Of a stretch of DNA of 64,000 nt, positions 6,829-14,520 are shown piece after piece. Both the position numbers and the translations under genes were made by a program. The stretch's first letter is position 1; each line of letters opens with the position of its first letter. The stretch lies in assembly GCF_030915405.1 (NCBI RefSeq), contig NZ_CP133262.1, forward strand, positions 1,054,001-1,118,000, given 5' to 3'. Origin of the DNA: Neobacillus nitrireducens (lineage in GTDB: Bacteria; Bacillota; Bacilli; Bacillales; Cytobacillaceae). The notes below the pieces were generated by a model, which was given only the letters and a program-made list of their open reading frames with translations, was not told where the DNA came from and made no database searches.

Positions 6829-7131
6829 TTAGTGATGATGATGGACACCCATAGTAGGGTTGGTAATTAGCCATTCTTCTTTCGGTAATTGGAAATATTG
6901 AATCCAGATACTATTTAAGGTTGGGTCGTTTTTATCAAGAATAAAATCAATTTCTTTGTCGCTTGTCACCACGACATCGTTTTCTGTTGGCGTGTCAAGC
7001 ATTAGATCGTAATGGGCATGGTCGCCATGGATACTTGTAACATACACTCGGAACAGTTTCCCTTGTGCCTCTTCTTGTTCCATCATCTTTTTCAATGCTT
7101 TTGCTGCATTTCGATTAACTTTTACCTTCAT
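6829..7131 (-). CDS. HesB/IscA-like protein without cysteines
   Basis: A 100-residue HesB-fold (A-type Fe-S carrier-like) protein. The layout KVNRNAAKALKKMMEQEEAQGK, FRVYVTSIHGDHAHYDLMLD, and DKEIDFILDKNDPTLNSIWIQYF fits the IscA/HesB fold. None of the three conserved iron-sulfur cysteines is present; in fact the chain has no cysteine. It ends in a native GVHHHH tail and carries HGDHAHY in the core, so a His-based metal site is possible. The ATG follows GGAGAG. Bacillus genomes commonly hold such divergent HesB-like proteins of unknown role; a Fe-S carrier function should not be assumed. Confidence 0.7.
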   Translation of the reverse strand: MKVKVNRNAAKALKKMMEQEEAQGKLFRVYVTSIHGDHAHYDLMLDTPTENDVVVTSDKEIDFILDKNDPTLNSIWIQYFQLPKEEWLITNPTMGVHHHH

Positions 7132-7218
7132 TTTTTGCTCTCCTCTATCTATGTATTCAATAGTATTATCCCACTATTGTTCTCAATTAGACAATATAAT
7201 CGCTTTGCCAGTAGCATT

Positions 7219-7932
7219 TCATTTTTTTTTTGGTATATTATTACTTTTTCTTTTTATCTTTACCAATTGGTAACTAATAAACGCTATGTATAATGGAATA
7301 GCGACATAAATGAAATATGGAAAGCGATGCTGCTCTTTTTTAAAGACGATGTAAATCGCATACCCTAGAAACAGCGTGACGATAATTCCATATTTCGGTA
7401 GAGGAACGTCTTTTAAACTTGGAATTTTTACAGTACTAACCATTAAGTAACAAATGACAAAAAAGGCAATCGGAAGGATAATTTCAGGCATTTTCCCCTG
7501 GAATAAGGTCAGCATTGTTAATAAGCCGCCACCAGCAGTGATTGGGACACCGGTAAAATACGAATTCGATGATTTAACAGCATTAATATTAAACCTTGCT
7601 AACCGGTAGGCACCGAATAATGGAAAAAGACCGGAAATGGCCATTCCAGCTACCCCAAACTCAGAGAAATAGGAATAATAGGCCATCATCGCAGGAGCAA
7701 CCCCAAAGGTAACTACATCTGCAAGAGAGTCTAATTCTTTCCCTAATTCACTATCCACCCGTAACATTCTAGCGATTCGACCATCCATGCTATCGAGCAT
7801 CATCCCAATTAAAATTAAAATGGCTGCATTTTTGTAATCACCTTGGGCGGAATACATAATGGATAAATATCCAAAAAATAAATTTGAAATCGTAAATAAA
7901 TTAGGAATACTGTTTCTGATGATATGTATCAC
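7219..7932 (-). CDS. pssA: CDP-diacylglycerol--serine O-phosphatidyltransferase
   Basis: Makes phosphatidylserine from CDP-diacylglycerol and serine, the first step to phosphatidylethanolamine, in the membrane. The CDP-alcohol phosphotransferase signature is intact: D-S-M-D-G-R-I-A-R, eight residues, then G-K-E-L-D-S-L-A-D (about residues 47-72). Around seven hydrophobic segments follow. At 237 residues it is somewhat longer than B. subtilis PssA, with a basic C-terminal tail. The start is a GTG inside GGAGTG; the ribosome binding site is poorly placed, so the exact start is uncertain. No psd gene is next to it. Confidence 0.9.
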   Translation of the reverse strand: MIHIIRNSIPNLFTISNLFFGYLSIMYSAQGDYKNAAILILIGMMLDSMDGRIARMLRVDSELGKELDSLADVVTFGVAPAMMAYYSYFSEFGVAGMAISGLFPLFGAYRLARFNINAVKSSNSYFTGVPITAGGGLLTMLTLFQGKMPEIILPIAFFVICYLMVSTVKIPSLKDVPLPKYGIIVTLFLGYAIYIVFKKEQHRFPYFIYVAIPLYIAFISYQLVKIKRKSNNIPKKK

Positions 7933-8149
7933 TCCATACTATAAAATAATTACGCAATCCTTTTTTCACGGTGTTTTACCTTATTATAGCTTTTTTCTTG
8001 GTAATATGGAAAAAACTTGATAGCCGTTGCAGTCCAATGTCATTCACCATTCATTATAGAATACTCTGGGTGTCACTACTACTACTTTAATATCACTGTA
8101 CCTAAACTAGTATGTCATAAAAGTTCGAACCTAAATGGATGTTTATTAA

Positions 8150-8176
8150 AAAGGCAGATTTTTTAAGTCTGCCTTT
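8150..8176 (-). terminator. Terminator of the TerC-family gene
   Basis: AAAGGCAGA pairs with TCTGCCTTT around a 9-base loop; on the minus strand the hairpin is followed by TTTAATAAAC, just after the stop codon. Confidence 0.8.
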
Positions 8177-8194
8177 CATTTGAGGCAAAAATAA

Positions 8195-8980
8195 TTATAA
8201 GGTTTTTGTCTCTTCTCTCATCGGTTCGGCGCTTTTGTCTTTGGAGAAAAACCAGCCTGCTACAGCAATACCTACCAAAACAACATAAAAAGTTATTTTC
8301 CATCCCGTTGAATGGGCAAATTTCTCATTAAGAATAGCTAATGCCGGATGAGATAACGTGTAAACCGCGAGCTTAACTCCAACCCAACCCACAATTGTAA
8401 ATGCAGCAATTTCTAGACCTGGTCGTTTTTCTAAAAGCTTTACAAACTGATTGGCAGCAAAGCGCATAATTATAAGGCCAATAATCCCACCAGCAAAAAT
8501 AACTAAGAATTTACCACCATCTAGTCCACCGATATTGGGAAGCGGTGTTTCTGGCAGTGCTACTGCCATTGCAACAGCAGCAAGTATTGAATCAACGGCA
8601 AAAGCAATATCAGCCACTTCCACTTTCAAAACTGTTAACCAAAAGCTGCTAGTCTTTGATCCTTCCCTCTCCTCTTTTTCTTCTGCCTTTCCTTTAACCA
8701 CCTTTCGGAATATATGATTGCCGGCCATAAACAGCAAATAAAGAGCACCAATGGCTTGAACCTGCCATACATCAACCAAAAATGAAATCACAAACAAAGA
8801 AGCAAACCGGAACACAAAGGCTCCTGCTAACCCATAAAACAATGCCTTTTTACGTTTTTCCTCAGGTAGTTGTTTTACCATAATTGCCAGTACTAATGCG
8901 TTATCTGCAGCCAATAGGCCCTCTAACGCTACCAAGATCAGTAACACCCATCCGTATTCCAGTAAAAGAGCTAAGTCCAT
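8195..8980 (-). CDS. TerC family membrane protein, probable manganese exporter (YkoY/MeeY-like)
   Basis: A 261-residue TerC-family protein with seven or more membrane segments. The acidic membrane motifs of the family are visible: ALEGLLAADNALVLAIMV near the N-terminus and KVEVADIAFAVDSILAAVAMA in the middle. TerC proteins of the YkoY/YceF group export manganese and support metal loading of secreted enzymes in B. subtilis. The leader holds a yybP-ykoY manganese riboswitch, which supports that role far better than tellurite resistance. The start ATG follows AAAGGAGGAAATATTT. A cytoplasmic Lys/Glu-rich loop lies near residue 100. Confidence 0.9.
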   Translation of the reverse strand: MDLALLLEYGWVLLILVALEGLLAADNALVLAIMVKQLPEEKRKKALFYGLAGAFVFRFASLFVISFLVDVWQVQAIGALYLLFMAGNHIFRKVVKGKAEEKEEREGSKTSSFWLTVLKVEVADIAFAVDSILAAVAMAVALPETPLPNIGGLDGGKFLVIFAGGIIGLIIMRFAANQFVKLLEKRPGLEIAAFTIVGWVGVKLAVYTLSHPALAILNEKFAHSTGWKITFYVVLVGIAVAGWFFSKDKSAEPMREETKTL

Positions 8981-9038
8981 AAATATTTCCTCCTTTAAAA
9001 CTTGTTTTTTTCAAAAATACTCCCTTACGCCATAAAAA

Positions 9039-9068
9039 TAGGCCTTTACTGATTACAGTAAAGGCCTA
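9039..9068 (-). terminator. Second terminator-like hairpin in the manganese riboswitch leader
   Basis: AGGCCTTTACTG-TAAT-CAGTAAAGGCCT forms a perfect 12-bp stem; on the minus strand ATTTTTAT follows. It lies downstream of the riboswitch terminator and upstream of the TerC ribosome binding site, and shares the CTTTACTGTAA core with the first hairpin. Confidence 0.7.
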
Positions 9069-9084
9069 AAAATACACAAAAAGA

Positions 9085-9193
9085 CCTTTACAGTAAAGTA
9101 AAGGTCTTGCTAACAACGTAAATGTTGCCAATAAAGCCGGAGAAATGAATTCTCGAAATGACGACTTTATTGTAGCAGCTACTCCCCTTTAAA
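9085..9193 (-). promoter_or_regulatory. yybP-ykoY manganese riboswitch with terminator
   Basis: The minus strand reads AAAGGGGAGTAGCTGC, then after about 75 bases GCAAGACCTTTAC, the two conserved ends of the yybP-ykoY aptamer; AAAGG and CCTTT form the closing helix. The same CCTTTAC starts a terminator (AAGACCTTTAC with GTAAAGGTCTT then TTTTG, about 9085-9113). Manganese binding should stabilise the aptamer and prevent termination, raising TerC exporter expression. Confidence 0.88.
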
Positions 9194-9214
9194 AGGAAAT
9201 ATTTAATTACTATT

Positions 9215-9243
9215 AATATATTATAATCATGGTCAAATGTCAA
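9215..9243 (-). promoter_or_regulatory. Probable sigma-A promoter of the riboswitch-terC unit
   Basis: TTGACA (9238-9243, minus strand) and TATATT (9215-9220) are spaced 17 bp, placing the start site about 15 bases before the aptamer. Confidence 0.65.
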
Positions 9244-9282
9244 TGTGAGAATGAATGTTTACTAATGTTACCCTATTTTAGA

Positions 9283-10815
9283 TTATAATCCATATACCTC
9301 AGTGTACTTTTTCTCAAGATATTCAACAAGGTATTCCGCGTTTAATTCCTCACCGGTGACCTTTACGATTAACTCATTGGGTGTGTAAAGCTTACCATAC
9401 TGATGAATATTTTCCTTTAGCCATTCTTGAATTAGATCAAACCGGCCATTTTCGATATGGCTGTAAAAGTCAGGGATGTCTTTTTGAATCGTACGCAGTA
9501 TTTGAGCTGCATAGAGATTCCCTAATGCGTACGAAGGGAAATATCCAATCCCGCCGAATGACCAATGGACATCTTGAAGGACGCCTTCTGAATCGGTACT
9601 CGGGGTTACTCCAAGATAATCCTGCATTTTCTGGTTCCAGACAGTTGGCAGGTCCTTCGCTTCGATCTCACCGCTTACTAATGCCTTTTCGATTTCATAA
9701 CGAAGCATGATATGCAGATTATAGGTTAATTCATCCGCTTCTACACGAATAAAGGATGGTTGAACCGTATTAACGGCACGATAAAATTCATCCACTGAAA
9801 AAGATTCAAGCTGCTTTGGAAAATACTCCTGCAGTTTAGGATAGAAAAATTTCCAGAATTCTTTACTGCGGCCGACCATATTTTCCAAAAACCTCGATTG
9901 TGATTCATGGATTCCGAAAGATGCCCCGCTTTGGAGGACAGATTCCTCAAATTCAGGATTGATATGCTGCTCATATATTCCATGACCCGCTTCATGAATG
10001 GTTCCGAATAATGCAGACCTTACGTTTCTTTCTAAATAACGAGTGGTTAACCTAACATCTCCAGTATTAACGGTTTGGGCGAAGGGATGAACGGTTTCAT
10101 CCAATCTGCCAGCCTCGAGATCAAAACCAATAATAGGCAAGATAAAGCGATTACATTCTTTTTGTTGTTCAATTGCAAATGATTGATCAAAAATTTCAGC
10201 CTGTGTCTTCGTTCCCTGTTTTTGAATGCGCTCTAATAGTTTCACACTAGAGTCTCTTAACTTAGCAAAGAGCGGGTCCAGTCTTTTAACAGTTAATCCA
10301 GGTTCAAATTCATCCAATAGTGCATCGTATGGGTGGTCAACATATCCATAAATTTCAGCAAATTTTCGTTTGTAGTCCACAATTTTTTCTAAATAAGGAA
10401 GGAAGCAGGCAAAATCATTATTTTCCCTTGCCTCCTCCCAGGCATCATTTGCCTGTGCCGTTAGAATACTATATTCCTGAAAAAGGTCTGCAGGGATGCT
10501 CTTCGATTTTTGATAGTAGGCGCTATATTCTCTAACTTTTGCTTTTGTTACTGCATCTAATAATTCAAAGTTTTCCGGAAGTGTTAATTCAGCAATCAGG
10601 TCGCCCATTTCCTGTGAAACAGAGAGCTTAAAAATTTCCGTCCTTAGGGTCCCGGTTGCCTTCGCAAAGATACTTCTGCCTTTTTTCGGTGCCATCACCT
10701 TTTGATCCCAATCAGCCAAACCGATGATACTTGAAAAATGAGTAATTTTTTCATCCAAGCCCTTAAATTGGATTAATGCCTTTTGAACAATTGGATCGAT
10801 CACTTTCTGTTCCAT
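9283..10815 (-). CDS. Carboxypeptidase M32 (YpwA-like)
   Basis: A 510-residue metallocarboxypeptidase of family M32 (thermostable carboxypeptidase Taq type), a cytoplasmic, broad-specificity enzyme removing C-terminal residues other than proline. The zinc motif HEAGH is at residues 274-278 (GTIHEAGHGIYEQ), with the downstream glutamate helix ESQSRFLENMVGRS, which supplies the third zinc ligand. The family motifs DELTYNLHIMLRYEIEKAL and SYALGNLYAAQI are present. Length is the family norm. The ATG follows AGGAGGCC. Monocistronic. Confidence 0.95.
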   Translation of the reverse strand: MEQKVIDPIVQKALIQFKGLDEKITHFSSIIGLADWDQKVMAPKKGRSIFAKATGTLRTEIFKLSVSQEMGDLIAELTLPENFELLDAVTKAKVREYSAYYQKSKSIPADLFQEYSILTAQANDAWEEARENNDFACFLPYLEKIVDYKRKFAEIYGYVDHPYDALLDEFEPGLTVKRLDPLFAKLRDSSVKLLERIQKQGTKTQAEIFDQSFAIEQQKECNRFILPIIGFDLEAGRLDETVHPFAQTVNTGDVRLTTRYLERNVRSALFGTIHEAGHGIYEQHINPEFEESVLQSGASFGIHESQSRFLENMVGRSKEFWKFFYPKLQEYFPKQLESFSVDEFYRAVNTVQPSFIRVEADELTYNLHIMLRYEIEKALVSGEIEAKDLPTVWNQKMQDYLGVTPSTDSEGVLQDVHWSFGGIGYFPSYALGNLYAAQILRTIQKDIPDFYSHIENGRFDLIQEWLKENIHQYGKLYTPNELIVKVTGEELNAEYLVEYLEKKYTEVYGL

Positions 10816-11085
10816 TGAATACAGGCCTCCTAATCAATCTCTTTTTCTATTCATAAAGATGTTTTCAAGAATCAATCACATCCCTTTTGATTATAAATTA
10901 AATTTTCCACTATGGGAAAAATCTAGAAATTTTTTTATAGACAAAAAGTTTACAGAATCAAAGATGCTGTCGATTAATATACTTTTTTTCAATAAAGAAG
11001 AACTTTTTTAATACCACAATTTACTACCGGGCAAGCTATATATATATGTAAACATTTTGGACGTGTATAAGGATGTGAAGGCAAT

Positions 11086-13152
11086 TTGGATCAACATAAA
11101 AAGAAGAAATCTCACTTTCCCTTTCGGCTAAATATCCTTTTTTTTAGTGTTTTTTTACTTTTTTCAGTTTTAATACTGCGACTTGGCTTTGTTCAAATCG
11201 TCTATGGTGAAAATTTTAAAAGGGATTTAGAAAGAAAAGAAGATATAACGGTCAGTAATCCTGTTCCAAGGGGAAAAATACTTGACCGTGATTATCGGAT
11301 TATTGTCGATAATGTGCCAAAAAATGCCATCACTTACACGAACGAGGGATTTAGCCAACAAGTTATGCTTGAAACTGCAGAAAAATTAGCAAAACTAATC
11401 CATAAAGAAACAGACAAGGTAACCGAAAGAGATAGACTCGATTTCTGGTTAATAAATAATCCTGACCGTGCAAATGCCAAAATCACGAAGAATGAAATGG
11501 AATTATATTATGCAAAAAAATTAACTGACATGGATATATATAAATTAAAATTAGGACGCATAGCAGCCGATGAATTAAAGGAAATAAATAAGGATAAGCT
11601 TGAGGCTCTAGCACTTTTTAAAGAGTTCAATAACGGGTACAAATTTACCACCCAAGTTATAAAAAATGAAGGTGTGACCTCGAAGGAATTAGCCGTTGTG
11701 AACGAAAATCTTCAATCCCTTCCGGGTGTAGATACTACAACTGACTGGGAGCGTTCCTATTCTTTTGACGGAACCTTAAAATCTGTGTTAGGTAAAGTAA
11801 CCAAATCAGATGATGGACTGCCAGCTGAACAATTGGAATATTTCTTGGCAAGAGATTACAACCGGAATGACCGTGTCGGCAAAAGCCAGCTTGAATGGCA
11901 GTATGAAGATGTTCTTCATGGCTATAAATCAAAAGTAAAAAATGTAACCGATAAAACAGGGAATGTCATTGAAAATCATCCTGTATCAAAAGGTAAAAAA
12001 GGGAAAGATCTTGTCTTAAGCATTGATATGGATCTACAAATGAAGGTTGATCGGATTATTGAGGAAGAACTTTGGGCCGCTAAAAGATATCCCGGGACGT
12101 TTTTAACCGACCGAGCCTATGTAGTCTTAATGAACCCGAAAACAGGCGAAGTCTTAGCTATGTCTGGAAAAAAAATAGTTAGAAACAAACAAACTGGCAG
12201 AGTCGAAATGGAAGATGATGCCTTAGGGACTTTTACCACCACGTATAATGTTGGTTCGACTGTAAAGGGTGCCACGATTTTGACCGGTTATAAAACAGGA
12301 GCAATTGCCCCGGGTACTGTTTTTGATGATGCAGGTTTAAAAATTCAAGCGACACCTTTAAAAAAATCCTATGCTTACTTAGGAAAATTAAATGAAATTA
12401 ATGCCTTAAAATTATCTTCCAACGTTTATATGTTCCATACCGCTATTAGAATTGGAAAAGGGCATTATGAATATGATAAACCGTTAAACTTTAGCTCGAA
12501 GGCTTTTGACACGATTAGAAACTCATTTGCTTCGTTTGGCCTTGGAACAAGAACTGGAATTGATTTACCGAATGAGCAGTCTGGATTTAAAGGTACCAGC
12601 CACCTGCCGGGGTATTTACTTGACCTCGTGATTGGCCAATATGATACCTATTCCGCCATGCAATTGGCACAATATGTTTCAACAATTGCGAATGGCGGAT
12701 ATCGGATGCAGCCACATGTGGTAAAACAAATGCTAGAACCCAAGGAAGGAAAGGATGAACTAGGGCCGATTGTGAAAGAAATCTCTCCAACCGTCCTTAA
12801 TTCAATTGATGTGAATCCAGATTGGATGTACCGCGTCCAAGTAGGTTTTAAAAAGGTCATGCAGGAACGTGGCGGGACAGCTTATAAATACTTTAGAAAT
12901 GCACGCTACTCTCCTGCCGGGAAAACAGGGACTGCCGAAGCTTTTTATGATGGACCTGAGCGGCATCGTTTTGGTAAGGAGCCCCCTCCCGTAATGAACC
13001 TAAGCTTGGTAAGCTATGCACCTAGTACGAATCCTGAAATCGCCATGGCCGTGATTGTTCCATGGGCATATCAAGGAAAAAAGGACAACCGTGCAAACCT
13101 GAAAATTGGCCGCCGTGTTCTGGACACCTATTTTGAGATGAAAAAAAGATAA
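11086..13152 (+). CDS. Class B penicillin-binding protein, transpeptidase (PbpA/PbpH type)
   Basis: A monofunctional transpeptidase that cross-links peptidoglycan, anchored in the membrane and working outside the cell. Order: basic cytoplasmic tail, one membrane anchor (about residues 17-37), dimerisation/pedestal domain with PRGKILDRDYRIIVDN, then the penicillin-binding domain. Active-site motifs are S391-T-V-K394, S444-S-N446 and K613-T-G615. At 688 residues, it resembles the rod-shape elongation enzymes PbpA and PbpH of B. subtilis; I cannot choose between them. The start is a TTG preceded by GAAGG. A weak hairpin followed by TTTTTATTT ends the gene. Confidence 0.93.
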   Translation: MDQHKKKKSHFPFRLNILFFSVFLLFSVLILRLGFVQIVYGENFKRDLERKEDITVSNPVPRGKILDRDYRIIVDNVPKNAITYTNEGFSQQVMLETAEKLAKLIHKETDKVTERDRLDFWLINNPDRANAKITKNEMELYYAKKLTDMDIYKLKLGRIAADELKEINKDKLEALALFKEFNNGYKFTTQVIKNEGVTSKELAVVNENLQSLPGVDTTTDWERSYSFDGTLKSVLGKVTKSDDGLPAEQLEYFLARDYNRNDRVGKSQLEWQYEDVLHGYKSKVKNVTDKTGNVIENHPVSKGKKGKDLVLSIDMDLQMKVDRIIEEELWAAKRYPGTFLTDRAYVVLMNPKTGEVLAMSGKKIVRNKQTGRVEMEDDALGTFTTTYNVGSTVKGATILTGYKTGAIAPGTVFDDAGLKIQATPLKKSYAYLGKLNEINALKLSSNVYMFHTAIRIGKGHYEYDKPLNFSSKAFDTIRNSFASFGLGTRTGIDLPNEQSGFKGTSHLPGYLLDLVIGQYDTYSAMQLAQYVSTIANGGYRMQPHVVKQMLEPKEGKDELGPIVKEISPTVLNSIDVNPDWMYRVQVGFKKVMQERGGTAYKYFRNARYSPAGKTGTAEAFYDGPERHRFGKEPPPVMNLSLVSYAPSTNPEIAMAVIVPWAYQGKKDNRANLKIGRRVLDTYFEMKKR

Positions 13153-13156
13153 ATTA

Positions 13157-13192
13157 TGATGCGGGTGCCTATGCAGGGCATCCTTTTTATTT
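13157..13192 (+). terminator. Probable terminator after the penicillin-binding protein gene
   Basis: GATGC and GCATC arms with GGTGCC inside, followed by CTTTTTATTTG. The stem is short and imperfect. Confidence 0.5.
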
Positions 13193-13193
13193 G

Positions 13194-13649
13194 TCATTTT
13201 TTCCCGAGCACTGACTTCAATGCACTTTCAATTTCTGCATAGCCGGTACAGCGGCAGATATTCGATTCGAGCCATTCTTTAATCATATGATCATCAGCAT
13301 CGGGATGCTTTAGAATTAACGAATGGCAGTTCATAATGAACCCGGGGGTACAGTAGCCGCATTGAAATGCAAAATTTTCCACAAAAGCCTTTTGGATAGG
13401 GGTATTCTCCAGTCCCTCAATAGTTGTTACTTTTTTTCCAACAGCTTCAACGGCCAGCATGAGACATGATTTCATCGGCCATCCTTCTACATTAACGGTA
13501 CATGCGCCGCAGTCTCCGTTTAGACACCCCGGTTTTGCACCGGTCAAACCAAGTTTGCCACGGAGTACATATAAAAGAGTATCAGCAGATCTCACCATTA
13601 CACTCCGATTTTCTCCATTGATTGACAAGGTTATGGTGTGAGATTTCAA
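13194..13649 (-). CDS. 2Fe-2S subunit of a xanthine dehydrogenase-family hydroxylase
   Basis: The small electron-transfer subunit (about 151 residues) of a three-subunit molybdenum hydroxylase. The N-terminal plant-type ferredoxin domain has CLNGDCGACTV with a later C in KSCLML; the C-terminal helical domain has CGYCTPGFIMN and the NICRCTGY motif, which bind the second 2Fe-2S cluster. The start is a TTG seven bases after AAAGGAGGGG; the longest frame has an unsupported Cys-rich N-terminus. Last gene of the XdhC-Mo-FAD-FeS operon. PucE of B. subtilis is the comparable protein. Confidence 0.92.
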   Translation of the reverse strand: MKSHTITLSINGENRSVMVRSADTLLYVLRGKLGLTGAKPGCLNGDCGACTVNVEGWPMKSCLMLAVEAVGKKVTTIEGLENTPIQKAFVENFAFQCGYCTPGFIMNCHSLILKHPDADDHMIKEWLESNICRCTGYAEIESALKSVLGKK

Positions 13650-13686
13650 AGTACTCCCCTCCTTTAAGTCCCTTTTAAAACTAGCG

Positions 13687-14520
13687 TCAAATTCGATCCA
13701 ACACGGTGAACACATCTGATAATAGATTCCTCAAAACAAAAAGCCGATAGTTTGCTGACCCTTCGACATCATCTAAAATAGGTTTTGGCAGCTTGGAAAG
13801 TCCCTCATCAATCCTTGAACTAACAGGCAGATCTCGTTTATTTAATGTAGCTTCCAGCTCTTTTGAACGAAATGGGAAGGGGCATAGGCCACTGATGGCA
13901 ACACGGACCTCCTGACCGATTTTCAAAGCTGCGACAGTAATTAACGGATAGCCTGTGTCCCACTGCTGGCGCCGCTTAAAACTATAAAATGGTGCTGAGA
14001 TAAACCGAGTTTCTGTTGCTAATTGAATGAGAAATTCACCTTTTTTTAGTTGAAGCTTTTCAAGAAATAGCTCATGGATAGGTACCATCTTTTTTCCATC
14101 CGGACCAACAATTAATACCTGGCTATCAGCAAGTAAAAATGGCAGGACAGCTTCTCGGTAAAATATCTGAGCGCAGATATTGCCTCCTAAGGTAATCTTC
14201 CCTCGTGCCGTATGATCGGCAACTTCGCTTGCTGTTTTCGTTAACAACGGAAAAAGATTTGCTTCTTCAATTTTTGTAAGCGTTAAAGTACTGCCAAGCA
14301 GCAAATGATCGGCACTTACCTGCATAACATTGCATTCGGGAATACCCTTTATATCAATAACTGCCTCGGTATAAGCTAAATCAATTCTTCCGAGTGTAAT
14401 TAATTCGGTTCCACCCGAAAAGAACATTGGCTGCTTGCCGTGCTGATCTAAATACTGATATAAATCGACAGCTTCTTTCAATGAGGTCGGCTTGTAATAA
14501 TCAAAATCAAAAGGAAGCAT
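13687..14520 (-). CDS. FAD-binding subunit of a xanthine dehydrogenase-family hydroxylase
   Basis: The medium (CoxM/PucC-type) subunit that carries FAD and passes electrons to the final acceptor. FAD motifs are FFSGGTELI near the N-terminus and TARGKITLGGNICAQ around residue 115-130. The ATG overlaps the stop codon of the upstream molybdopterin subunit by one base (TAATG) and is preceded by AAAGGAGG, so it is translationally coupled. About 277 residues, slightly shorter than classical CoxM. In the second motif the usual TIGGNI reads ITLGGNI, a conservative variant. Confidence 0.9.
   Translation of the reverse strand: MLPFDFDYYKPTSLKEAVDLYQYLDQHGKQPMFFSGGTELITLGRIDLAYTEAVIDIKGIPECNVMQVSADHLLLGSTLTLTKIEEANLFPLLTKTASEVADHTARGKITLGGNICAQIFYREAVLPFLLADSQVLIVGPDGKKMVPIHELFLEKLQLKKGEFLIQLATETRFISAPFYSFKRRQQWDTGYPLITVAALKIGQEVRVAISGLCPFPFRSKELEATLNKRDLPVSSRIDEGLSKLPKPILDDVEGSANYRLFVLRNLLSDVFTVLDRI

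Noticed and set aside
8195-8980. TerC as evidence of tellurite resistance
   Set aside because: No terZABDEF cluster is next to it; the manganese riboswitch in its leader makes a manganese exporter far more likely.
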